Source of the DNA: a virus
Reading direction: 5' to 3' (one strand)
Length of the DNA stretch: 25,941 nucleotides
Virus record (IMG/VR): IMGVR_UViG_3300007712_000078
Span: 1-25,941 of that record
The notes under the pieces: generated by a model
What the model saw: the letters and a program-made list of their open reading frames with translations, nothing else
The model's database searches: none
What the model was told of the DNA's origin: nothing
Shown here: piece after piece, positions 12,838 through 19,317 of the stretch
Position numbering within the stretch: position 1 is the first letter of the stretch
Layout of the letters: every line of letters starts with the position of its first letter
Program-made: the position numbers and the translations under genes

Positions 12838-13419
12838 TCATTCGCTCATCAATCGTATCGCACGATTCGGACGACTATAACGAGCGCAGCTCTTCTTCGT
12901 CTCCCACCATTCGACCTCGCCAACCTTCACACCGATGCGCGCCATCTTCGGAGTCACCAGGTCATACACCCACTTCGAGAGATTCTCGGAGGTGGGTATA
13001 AAGTCAACAACGAAGAAGCTTTCGTAATACTCGTACTCTGGGGTACCTACTGGAATACCAGTTTCTTCCATATTAATCAGATAACCTGCGCAATGATCGG
13101 TTTCTGGAACAAAGACCGGTGTAAGACTTTTCGGCAGATGAACCAGTTTTTCAAATAGAGGATCATTCTGATCAAGAATGAACTTGTGGTCAACTGTCTC
13201 GTCGAAGAACTTTTTCAACCAGCTAAGATGCAGGAAATCTGTTACCATTCCTTGCGGATTAAGATTGTCACCTTGAAGGTGAATATGAACTTCTGCTTCG
13301 TGCCCGTGTAGGTGTCGGCATACGCATTGCCTTTCAAGAGCAAATTCCTTCTCTAACTGCTGCACCCAGACGCGATGGCCATATGCAAAGTTAAATTCTT
13401 TACTGATCTTCCAGCTCAT
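12838..13419 (-). CDS. queD: 6-carboxytetrahydropterin synthase (QueD/PTPS family)
   Basis: 193 residues from the ATG at 13419, chosen for its AAGGAG ribosome site. The PTPS fold signatures are present: zinc ligands H15 (YGHRVW) and H38/H40 (HLHGHE), the preceding C-x-C (C32, C34) with the catalytic Cys, DFLHL, VDHKFIL and PTSENLSKWVYD, plus a late Glu in VEWWE. QueD converts dihydroneopterin triphosphate, the FolE product, into 6-carboxytetrahydropterin on the way to 7-deazaguanines such as preQ0. It shares an operon with folE, 220 nt upstream. In phages this pathway modifies DNA against restriction or feeds tRNA queuosine. QueE and QueC are not in the window. Confidence 0.88.
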   Translation of the reverse strand: MSWKISKEFNFAYGHRVWVQQLEKEFALERQCVCRHLHGHEAEVHIHLQGDNLNPQGMVTDFLHLSWLKKFFDETVDHKFILDQNDPLFEKLVHLPKSLTPVFVPETDHCAGYLINMEETGIPVGTPEYEYYESFFVVDFIPTSENLSKWVYDLVTPKMARIGVKVGEVEWWETKKSCARYSRPNRAIRLMSE

Positions 13420-13636
13420 CTTCTTCTCCTTCTTCGTGCTCATCTAAGAAATCTTCCAGTAAATAACCGGCTGCAATTTCCTTAAGCGCAAGCACCGTGT
13501 TACCGCTACCTTCTCTAGGAACTAGAGGCACAGCCCCATTTTCCAACATTTTTGCTCGTTGTCCGGCAATCAGAATCATTGCGAACTGATTACTGTCACA
13601 AGTCTTCAACGCGCCTTCGATAATACCTCTAGCCAT
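13400..13636 (-). CDS. rpoZ: RNA polymerase omega subunit-like protein
   Basis: 78 residues. It begins MARGIIEGALKTCDSNQFAM and follows bacterial omega closely: NQFAMILIAGQRAKML matches the N-terminal helix block (NRFDLVLVAARRARQM in E. coli), then PLVP and NTVLALKEIAAGYL match the ALREIEEG helix. The tail is very acidic (DEHEEGEEDELEDQ). Omega wraps the beta-prime C-terminus, aids polymerase assembly and influences promoter choice and ppGpp response. A phage copy could replace host omega. AAGGAA precedes the ATG, 4 nt after the folE stop, and it overlaps queD by 20 nt. Confidence 0.85.
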   Translation of the reverse strand: MARGIIEGALKTCDSNQFAMILIAGQRAKMLENGAVPLVPREGSGNTVLALKEIAAGYLLEDFLDEHEEGEEDELEDQ

Positions 13637-13640
13637 TTCC

Positions 13641-14324
13641 TTAACCTCTCTTTCTTGATAGTGCCATGAATTCTGCTCTTGTTGCGGGGTCGTCTTTGAA
13701 CGCCCCGCCCATCTTGCTCGTTACCGTACTGGAATCCATATCTTCGATACCGCGAGCCTTGACGCAATGATGGTCGGCTTCTATCACCACCGCGACATTT
13801 TCTGTATTTAAGATATGTGATAGAGCATGATAAATCTGTGCGGTTAGCCTTTCCTGTACCTGCGGCCTTCGTGAGAAATAATTAACCACTCTATTCAGCT
13901 TACTGAGGCCGACTACCTTACCATTTGGAATATAGCCGACAGTTGCTTTGCCTACGATATTCTGAAAATGATGCTCGCAACAAGACATAACACTAATGTT
14001 CTTTTCTACCAACATCTCATCATAGTTGAACTTATTTTCAACAACAGTGATCTTAGGAAAGTTCTCAGGCTTCAACCCGTAGAAGGTTTCGTTAAGATAC
14101 ATCTTTGCCACGCGACCCGGCGTATCATGTAGACTATCATCAGAAAGATCAAGACCGAGAACATTCATAATCTCTCGAAAATGAACCGCAACAGTTTCTA
14201 ATTTTTCTTCTACTGCTCTATCGTTGTATTCGTTCCCTACCAACGGTGTTTCAACACCTAAATCTTTCAATTTCTCATGTACTTCTAGACCTAGCCTAGA
14301 ATCCGTGTTTCCAATTTTTGCCAT
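13641..14324 (-). CDS. folE: GTP cyclohydrolase I
   Basis: 227 residues, normal for FolE. Zinc and active-site motifs are clear: SVMSCCEHHF (Cys and His around 115-119), DTPGRVAKMY (68-76), GKATVGYIPNGKVVGLSKLNR and DHHCVKARG (185-191). It converts GTP to 7,8-dihydroneopterin triphosphate, the entry to folate and to 7-deazaguanine biosynthesis. With queD in the same operon, deazaguanine synthesis is the likelier role here, though folate supply for thymidylate synthase (14758-15669) is also possible. The ATG overlaps the upstream stop as TAATG. Confidence 0.95.
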   Translation of the reverse strand: MAKIGNTDSRLGLEVHEKLKDLGVETPLVGNEYNDRAVEEKLETVAVHFREIMNVLGLDLSDDSLHDTPGRVAKMYLNETFYGLKPENFPKITVVENKFNYDEMLVEKNISVMSCCEHHFQNIVGKATVGYIPNGKVVGLSKLNRVVNYFSRRPQVQERLTAQIYHALSHILNTENVAVVIEADHHCVKARGIEDMDSSTVTSKMGGAFKDDPATRAEFMALSRKRG

Positions 14325-14707
14325 TAGCCATATACTCCATATTTACTTAATGTTATCTGCATTTGATGCCAGTTATTCTGAATATAGATGGGTCTAGAGT
14401 TTATATCTTCTAGATATTTGTGCATCGCTGTTAGAGAAATCAACACATTATGAAAATCTGATCGCAGGTCTTCTAATTCTGATGCTAACCTCGATGAACG
14501 GTCCTTCTCATCTCTATATACACTATAAAGAGTGGAGATAACACCGTTTTGATTTATATCATCGCCTAGTTTCAGTTCTTCGTAAAAAAATTCCTTGTCG
14601 ATCTTTTCTTTCATGCTCTCGTCATTCACCAGAATTGAAAGAGCTTTATCAAGACGAGCAAGAAGTTCTTCTATGTTTTGATCTACGGGAGAAGATGAAT
14701 TATTCAT
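14324..14707 (-). CDS. Unknown 127-aa helical protein, first gene of the folE-rpsU operon
   Basis: 127 residues from the ATG at 14707 (MNNSSSPVDQNIEELLARLD), chosen because GAGGA lies 6 nt upstream; a TTG further up is less likely. It is charged and predicted helical through most of its length (SSRLASELEDLRSDFHNVLISL), perhaps a short coiled coil, then a tail with aromatic residues. The stop overlaps the folE start. A perfect-consensus promoter lies at 14728-14756. No family recognised. Confidence 0.65.
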   Translation of the reverse strand: MNNSSSPVDQNIEELLARLDKALSILVNDESMKEKIDKEFFYEELKLGDDINQNGVISTLYSVYRDEKDRSSRLASELEDLRSDFHNVLISLTAMHKYLEDINSRPIYIQNNWHQMQITLSKYGVYG

Positions 14708-14727
14708 ATGTTTCCTCTTATTCAATT

Positions 14728-14756
14728 ATTATAACGCATCTAACGCAATGTGTCAA
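14728..14756 (-). promoter_or_regulatory. Sigma70 promoter TTGACA-17-TATAAT of the folE-rpsU operon
   Basis: TTGACA at 14751-14756, a 17-nt spacer and TATAAT at 14728-14733. It starts 1 nt after the thyA stop. The predicted transcript starts near 14721 and carries the AGAGGA ribosome site. Confidence 0.88.
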
Positions 14757-14757
14757 G

Positions 14758-15669
14758 CTATACTGCCATGGGCGGTTTGTTCTTAAAGTCTGGATGAGCT
14801 TCGTACCCAATTAATTCTACATCACCATATTCAAGACTTAAAAGGTCTTCAAGTGTATTTAGACTCTTATTAAATTTTAAGGTTGGTAATTTGTATGGAA
14901 TACGCTTAATCTGTTCTTGGACCATAGGAATTTGATTATGATAAATGTGAACATCACCACCGAAGTAGACTAGCTCACCAGGCACAAGATCAAGTAGTTC
15001 GCATAATGCCATATTAATAAATGCATAGCCCATGATATTATAAGGCAGCCCAAACGGTATATCGTTGCTTCTCATTATGAATGATGAATTAAGTTTGCGA
15101 TCGGGCGTTATTTGGTATTGGTGCATAATATGACAAGGTGGAAGCGGGGTCTGATCTACCTGCTGCGGATTCCATGCAGTGACAAGGTGTCTCCGACTAA
15201 ATGGATCCTTCTGTAATCCTTCGACTAGTCCCGCAATCTGGTCCACTCCCTCCACGGCTGGCTGAAGGAAGATCTCGCCTTGGAATGGTCCGGGCATCGG
15301 GTCTTCGATCGTCACAGCATCCTCCCCGCCAAAGTTTCTCCACTGGTGGCTGTAGCCGTATCCCATGTCGCCTTCTTCAAGATGTGTCAATCCTCGCTCG
15401 TCGAGAAACTCTCGGGTCGTGTTCCCTTTCCAGATGTTAATCCTTTTCTCTTCAAGCTTCTTGGTATCGCGATCACCGCGCAAGAAGAACATAGTTTCTT
15501 CAAACGCAATGCGGAAAGCAACCTTCCTTGTGGTTATAATTGGGAACCCTTCGGAAAGGTCCCATCGAAGTGATCTGCCAAAAACGGAACGGGAGCCTAC
15601 CCCTGTTCTATCTTCTTTATCGAAACCGTTCTCTAAGATATCAGTCAACAGTTGAATGTAATTTTGCAT
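14758..15669 (-). CDS. thyA: Thymidylate synthase ThyA
   Basis: 303 residues. The family hallmarks are EDRTGVGSRSVFG, the catalytic Cys179 in PLPPCHIMHQYQ, the RRH arginines (159-161) and SNDIPFGLPYNIMGYAF, where the Asn of YNI is the residue favouring dUMP over dCMP. It methylates dUMP to dTMP with methylene-tetrahydrofolate, completing the route from dCMP deaminase. There is no Shine-Dalgarno; a TTGACA-17-TATTAT promoter ends 7 nt before the ATG, so the mRNA is probably leaderless or nearly so. Confidence 0.96.
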   Translation of the reverse strand: MQNYIQLLTDILENGFDKEDRTGVGSRSVFGRSLRWDLSEGFPIITTRKVAFRIAFEETMFFLRGDRDTKKLEEKRINIWKGNTTREFLDERGLTHLEEGDMGYGYSHQWRNFGGEDAVTIEDPMPGPFQGEIFLQPAVEGVDQIAGLVEGLQKDPFSRRHLVTAWNPQQVDQTPLPPCHIMHQYQITPDRKLNSSFIMRSNDIPFGLPYNIMGYAFINMALCELLDLVPGELVYFGGDVHIYHNQIPMVQEQIKRIPYKLPTLKFNKSLNTLEDLLSLEYGDVELIGYEAHPDFKNKPPMAV

Positions 15670-15676
15670 ACCGTTT

Positions 15677-15705
15677 ATAATAACGGATTATTGTGTTCGT
15701 GTCAA
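15677..15705 (-). promoter_or_regulatory. Sigma70 promoter TTGACA-17-TATTAT of thyA
   Basis: TTGACA at 15700-15705 and TATTAT at 15677-15682, spacer 17 nt. The -10 is flanked by CCGTT/AACGG arms. Only 7 nt separate the -10 from the ATG. The -35 overlaps the last codons of the upstream gene. Confidence 0.8.
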
Positions 15706-16110
15706 GAGCAATCTACGATGAAGCAATCGTCCTTCTATATACCCAACCGATACTTTGTCTTTGAAACCTTTCTCCGCCCAAATATATCGAGCATGGGCTA
15801 AAACCTGCTTTCGTAAATAAGTACCTTTATAAAGAAGAAGATGTTCGGCGTGTACTCGGATCTCCATTTTCAGTCGTCGCTTATCTGAGAATTTGGCGAG
15901 AATATTACCAATTATAAAACTGCGATAAAACTGTTCGGCGTATCGAAGTCCCAGAAGTTTCTTCTCACCACAAGAATTGTTTTCTCTTGTCATGACAATC
16001 GGTCCGAAAACCTTGACACACTCATAGATATTTCTTTCAAAATATTTGTCGTTTACGATATGAAAAACAGGAAAGAATCTTTTAAACCGGTATATCTTTT
16101 TTATTCGCAT
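15688..16110 (-). CDS. Unknown basic 140-aa protein
   Basis: 140 residues starting MRIKKIYRFKRFFPVFHIVN. It is strongly basic throughout and rich in Arg, Lys and aromatics (SDKRRLKMEIRVHAEHLL; GRLLHRRLLLTRTQ). Its ATG overlaps the end of the sulfotransferase-like gene by 10 nt, so it is translationally coupled. The basic charge suggests nucleic-acid or membrane association, but no domain is recognised. The last codons contain the -35 of the thyA promoter. Confidence 0.6.
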   Translation of the reverse strand: MRIKKIYRFKRFFPVFHIVNDKYFERNIYECVKVFGPIVMTRENNSCGEKKLLGLRYAEQFYRSFIIGNILAKFSDKRRLKMEIRVHAEHLLLYKGTYLRKQVLAHARYIWAEKGFKDKVSVGYIEGRLLHRRLLLTRTQ

Positions 16111-16853
16111 GATGTGTCTGTATCTGTGTCCGTGGTTGTTTCTTTAGATGCAACGATTTCGTCAGTGACGACGATCGGCGGTATCAATATAACCTTATTT
16201 ATTAATTCGTAGTCTAGTTGATAAAAATTTCGTATTCTTTCTAAAACAACATCAGTTAGTAATTCATCTACCCAAGGCTGAATCATTTTTTTAAAATTGT
16301 CATCTTTACCAACATTCTTTAATGGAAATATACCGACATCATTAAATTCGTGTAACACTTTTGATGATAATAGTTCATCACAATAATAAAATTTGATATT
16401 ATTCCAATCTAGATCAATAATATGATCTGCCTGTCTTACCAAATGTAGATCATAAAACACATCAAAGTTTGTGAATTCCCATTTACGACTTAAAAACCAT
16501 TTGCGAAGATTAGATGTTGGTCGATCAATTGCACATATTTCCGTAACGCATTTTCTCCACCGCTCGACAGGGTCTCGAAGTATAACATGTTTTTTAATCG
16601 TTGCTGCTCCAACAGGGTTTATGATATAATTAGAATCCCTCCAACCCTTATCAAACAAATATTTAGACATGCTGTTCGATGCATTCTTTGGAAGATTGAT
16701 CCAAAATTCTTTTTTATCTACGGATATTAATCCTCTACCTAAATAAATTCGACAGCCTGCACAAACGTCAAATTTTTTAAATGGTCTTGACGTTATGATA
16801 GAATTTTTGCCCATGGAAACAAACGGGTAAAGATCCTTATAATAAGATTTCAT
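16101..16853 (-). CDS. Sulfotransferase-like protein
   Basis: 250 residues. Two motifs fit PAPS-dependent sulfotransferases of the carbohydrate type: LPKNASNSM (54-62) at the position of the 5'-phosphosulfate loop, where PKTGST-like sequences are usual, and VILRDPVERW (90-99) as the 3'-phosphate motif. Family members move sulfate from PAPS onto sugars or other acceptors; the acceptor here is unknown. The C-terminus is a low-complexity Thr-Asp repeat (TDTDTDTSCE). GGAGAG precedes the ATG. Surface glycan modification of the host or virion is a possible role. Confidence 0.6.
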   Translation of the reverse strand: MKSYYKDLYPFVSMGKNSIITSRPFKKFDVCAGCRIYLGRGLISVDKKEFWINLPKNASNSMSKYLFDKGWRDSNYIINPVGAATIKKHVILRDPVERWRKCVTEICAIDRPTSNLRKWFLSRKWEFTNFDVFYDLHLVRQADHIIDLDWNNIKFYYCDELLSSKVLHEFNDVGIFPLKNVGKDDNFKKMIQPWVDELLTDVVLERIRNFYQLDYELINKVILIPPIVVTDEIVASKETTTDTDTDTSCE

Positions 16854-16962
16854 AGATTACTCTCCAATAAAACACATCAACGCGCTCAACCTCACTATCG
16901 TAATGAGAAGTATCATCGTGCGTCTGTGTGCTCTATCGTATAGAGTTGGGCAATGCGTACTT

Positions 16963-16970
16963 TATTTATC
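16963..16970 (-). promoter_or_regulatory. Late-type promoter GATAAATA
   Basis: In the 130-nt gap 16854-16983, about 110 nt upstream of the sulfotransferase-like gene. Apart from this motif and a small TCTA...TAGA dyad, the gap shows nothing I would call a gene. Confidence 0.4.
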
Positions 16971-16983
16971 TTCGTATCAAGTA

Positions 16984-17751
16984 TTATATGGCTTCGTGGC
17001 CATGAAGAGTAAGGCTTTCGCCGTCTTTCAACAAGACCGTAAGAGTGAGCGTTCCGTCATCGCTCTTACCACACCCGGTGTCAGTGAAAATGGCTCGCCC
17101 GCCAGTTTGATTGGTCTGTGTGAACGGTCCACGCTTCGACAATGACTCACCACCATATGGCTTGCGATCATGACCAACCACAACGGTGTGATCACCGGGG
17201 ATCTCGTCCACCCAGTTGTAGATGCGGACAGGCATGCCATCTGCCTCGCGCTCGCCAGTGACCTCGCCATAGAGGGCGCGATGCTTCGCCTTTCGCGAAA
17301 GTTCAGCTGGTTGGTCCCATACCTCCGCATGTGTGGCTCCATGGGTAAACACCCAGTTCTTATAGCGATATAGATGTGCGCTGTTTCGATGATTTATAAG
17401 ATCTATGATCGTAGAAAGAAAAAGCTGTTCCTTTCCTTGTGGCACATCTGTTAAGGTCTTGAGTTGTGCCTTTTTAAGCTCTACCTTATTTCCAATGGCA
17501 TGCCTATAAAATTTATCATCGTGATTTCCAATCACTAAAACGCCTCGGCCCTCATCCAACACCGCTTTCACAGCGATGACCGTCTCCAACGGCTTATCAT
17601 GCCCATCTACTAAATCACCTAGAAACACAATAAACAGGTCGTTCTTGATGGCATAACGAATGCCATCTTTCAGCTTGTCAGCATGAGCATGAACGTCGCT
17701 AAAGGTAACGACGCCCTTATACCCCTTATTGAGATACGGAGTTAAGTCCAT
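16984..17751 (-). CDS. Calcineurin-like metallophosphoesterase (PPP/ApaH-like)
   Basis: 255 residues with the full metal-binding series: SDVHAH (18-23), GDLVDG (45-50), GNHD (75-78), FTHGATH (H137) and VVVGHD (H194), then a TDTGCG strand. The order and spacing resemble the PPP-type enzymes such as ApaH/PrpE or the phosphatase domain of polynucleotide kinase-phosphatase. Possible substrates are dinucleoside polyphosphates, phosphoproteins or nucleic-acid phosphates; the sequence does not decide. GAGGA precedes the ATG. A late-type motif lies in a small inverted repeat upstream. It follows a second phosphoesterase gene. Confidence 0.85.
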   Translation of the reverse strand: MDLTPYLNKGYKGVVTFSDVHAHADKLKDGIRYAIKNDLFIVFLGDLVDGHDKPLETVIAVKAVLDEGRGVLVIGNHDDKFYRHAIGNKVELKKAQLKTLTDVPQGKEQLFLSTIIDLINHRNSAHLYRYKNWVFTHGATHAEVWDQPAELSRKAKHRALYGEVTGEREADGMPVRIYNWVDEIPGDHTVVVGHDRKPYGGESLSKRGPFTQTNQTGGRAIFTDTGCGKSDDGTLTLTVLLKDGESLTLHGHEAI

Positions 17752-17762
17752 TATGAATCCTC

Positions 17763-17783
17763 TTTAGCGTATTTATCGCTAAA
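17763..17783 (-). promoter_or_regulatory. Late-type promoter framed by inverted repeat
   Basis: TTTAGCG and CGCTAAA (7 bp) flank exactly ATAAATA; with the G the motif is GATAAATA (17770-17777). It lies 19 nt upstream of the 17751 gene and overlaps the end of the next phosphoesterase. The flanking arms could form a binding site or a cruciform. Confidence 0.5.
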
Positions 17784-18561
17784 GTTCAAAAGTGAAACGC
17801 GGATTGAACTCGTTATTGATAGCGTGAGGATGGTAGCCGCACGGATTACAAATAATGCGCGTACCATGAATATCAAAATCCACATTGTCGTGTGTATGGC
17901 CATGTACCCAAACGTCGATGTCATTATCGTAAATAAAGTTGTCGAGGTTGGTCATATAGGCTGCATTCAGCGGGCTGGTCCGAAACCTCTGAGGAACACA
18001 AAGTGGATGCGGTAGGTGATGAGTCATCACAATCGTCTTACCGTCGAATGGCGTCTTCAATCGCTCTTCGATAAACCGCAGAGTCTTTTCATGCTCCCGT
18101 ACTGTATCAAGCGGGTGCAGCCGTCTCTTACGATCGCCTTCGATAAACTGAACAATGTCGTAGTCGTTCATTCCTTGGCGGGCTTGGACAATTGCCCAGT
18201 AATCCTGCTTGTCAAAATCAGTCCACAGCGTGCCACCGAGGATGCGATAGCCTTCGTATACGAATTCCGTGTCATCAATCAATTTAAAGTTGTCGGGCAT
18301 GGTGTTGACAAGCTCAGCCCAATCATCGCGAACCTGATTGTAGGTGTGATTATAGAACTCGTGGTTGCCAAGGGTGTAGGCAACAAACAAGAATCGTTCA
18401 CAAAGATGCTCTATAAACTCTCGGGCATGAGTCCCAATGTGAATGTCGCCGGCGAGGAGTAGGATGGTCTTGGCATCGTCATTCATCGCTGGGATATTCA
18501 TGGGGATCGCGCAGTCCGCGCGGAACTCCAAATGTAGGTCGCTTAATACTCTAAATTTCAT
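17779..18561 (-). CDS. Calcineurin-like metallophosphoesterase
   Basis: 260 residues with SDLHLEF (D8, H10), AGDIH (37-41), LGNHEFY (64-70), VMTHHLP and a final HGHTHDN, the complete metallophosphoesterase set. It differs from the neighbouring phosphoesterase in motif detail and is of the type often annotated as predicted phosphohydrolase or nuclease-related. The substrate is unknown. There is no Shine-Dalgarno: a perfect-consensus promoter ends 6 nt before the ATG, so the transcript should begin at the start codon. It is the first gene after the intrinsic terminator at 18646-18677. Confidence 0.88.
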   Translation of the reverse strand: MKFRVLSDLHLEFRADCAIPMNIPAMNDDAKTILLLAGDIHIGTHAREFIEHLCERFLFVAYTLGNHEFYNHTYNQVRDDWAELVNTMPDNFKLIDDTEFVYEGYRILGGTLWTDFDKQDYWAIVQARQGMNDYDIVQFIEGDRKRRLHPLDTVREHEKTLRFIEERLKTPFDGKTIVMTHHLPHPLCVPQRFRTSPLNAAYMTNLDNFIYDNDIDVWVHGHTHDNVDFDIHGTRIICNPCGYHPHAINNEFNPRFTFEL

Positions 18562-18567
18562 ACTGTC

Positions 18568-18596
18568 ATTATACTAGAAACAGACCATTTTGTCAA
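18568..18596 (-). promoter_or_regulatory. Sigma70 promoter TTGACA-17-TATAAT, leaderless
   Basis: TTGACA at 18591-18596, 17-nt spacer, TATAAT at 18568-18573. Exactly 6 nt separate the -10 from the ATG at 18561, so +1 should be the A of the ATG. Confidence 0.88.
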
Positions 18597-18645
18597 GATA
18601 AAGAACCCTAACAAATTCAATGACTTACAAGATTTCCTAGAGGTG

Positions 18646-18677
18646 AACAAAAACCGCTCTCATCATGAGAGCGGTTT
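18646..18677 (-). terminator. Intrinsic terminator
   Basis: Arms AAACCGCTCT and AGAGCGGTTT (10 bp) around a 7-nt loop, followed on the minus strand by a T-rich stretch (GGTTTTTGTTC). It closes the unit that begins at 22445 and insulates the phosphoesterase promoter. Confidence 0.85.
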
Positions 18678-18697
18678 CATTCCTTCAAAGTGGATAC

Positions 18698-18895
18698 TTA
18701 CCTTTCGCCCTTTGCAGAGACAAACTCATTCAGCTTTCTAGCTTCTGCTACAACGTCTTCAGTGGTCGGCGCTGTCTTTGCAATCTCCGAATCTTCTACT
18801 GCTGCTTTAGCGGCATGTTGAGAATGAAGAATGCTAAAAGCAAGTTCTAATAAATTTTGTCTAATTTCGTAAGGTGATTTGTGGTTGTGTGCCAT
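18698..18895 (-). CDS. Small conserved-looking phage protein, 65 aa
   Basis: 65 residues, MAHNHKSPYEIRQNLLELAF onwards. The KSPYEIRxxLLxLA start is, as far as I recall, a recurring pattern among small uncharacterised proteins of T4-like aquatic phages; this is memory, not a search. The rest is helical and Ala/Glu rich. GGAG precedes the ATG and a GATAAATA motif lies about 55 nt upstream. The terminator follows 21 nt after the stop. Function unknown. Confidence 0.65.
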   Translation of the reverse strand: MAHNHKSPYEIRQNLLELAFSILHSQHAAKAAVEDSEIAKTAPTTEDVVAEARKLNEFVSAKGER

Positions 18896-18947
18896 TACTT
18901 ATGCTCCGTTAATACTTTTCTTTATAGGTGTTTATATTGCACTACAA

Positions 18948-18955
18948 TATTTATC
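18948..18955 (-). promoter_or_regulatory. Late-type promoter GATAAATA
   Basis: In the gap before the 65-aa gene (start 18895), with a predicted leader of about 45 nt carrying its own GGAG site. It would give late expression of that gene alone, up to the terminator. Confidence 0.55.
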
Positions 18956-18963
18956 TAATATTT

Positions 18964-19293
18964 TTATTTCTTGGGGATAACTAGCCCTTGCGGCGGAACT
19001 TCAAGCCCACCTGTCGCTGAGCGATAAGCAGATACCAGTTCATCATGCGGTTTCATTCTTGCTACAATATGTACTCGCATGTATGAAACCGGCTTATCCT
19101 GTGCGCACATCATTGATGCAGCCGTAAGACTTAGTCCTTGTTGCGTCATGACCAATGTGCATGGGCTATCAACGAGAATCTCTTCTCGAGTAACTGCATT
19201 AACCTTACCAATAATCTCTTCTCCGGTTATAAGTTTAAATGCTACTATTTCGTCCTTTTTAAAGGCTGCTTCTGTTTCCTTATCAACAAACAT
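18964..19293 (-). CDS. LSm/Hfq-like small protein (tentative)
   Basis: 109 residues. The segment VAFKLITGEEIIGKVNAVTR followed by EILVDSPCTLVMTQ and SYMRVHIVARM resembles the beta-barrel of Sm-like proteins (a bent strand with G-E-x-I-x-G, then strands 3-5). Similar small proteins are common in T4-like aquatic phages. If it is a true Sm fold it could bind RNA as a ring; this is inference. AAAGGAG lies before the ATG. The gene follows ribonucleotide reductase by 24 nt and is cotranscribed. Confidence 0.5.
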   Translation of the reverse strand: MFVDKETEAAFKKDEIVAFKLITGEEIIGKVNAVTREEILVDSPCTLVMTQQGLSLTAASMMCAQDKPVSYMRVHIVARMKPHDELVSAYRSATGGLEVPPQGLVIPKK

Positions 19294-19317
19294 CTGTGTC
19301 TCCTTTGTGTTATTAAT

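Noticed and set aside
16857-16916. 19-codon hydrophobic peptide (MILLITIVRL...) before the sulfotransferase-like gene
   Set aside because: Too short to support without conservation; no ribosome site of its own. It could be a leader peptide, but the evidence is only its position.
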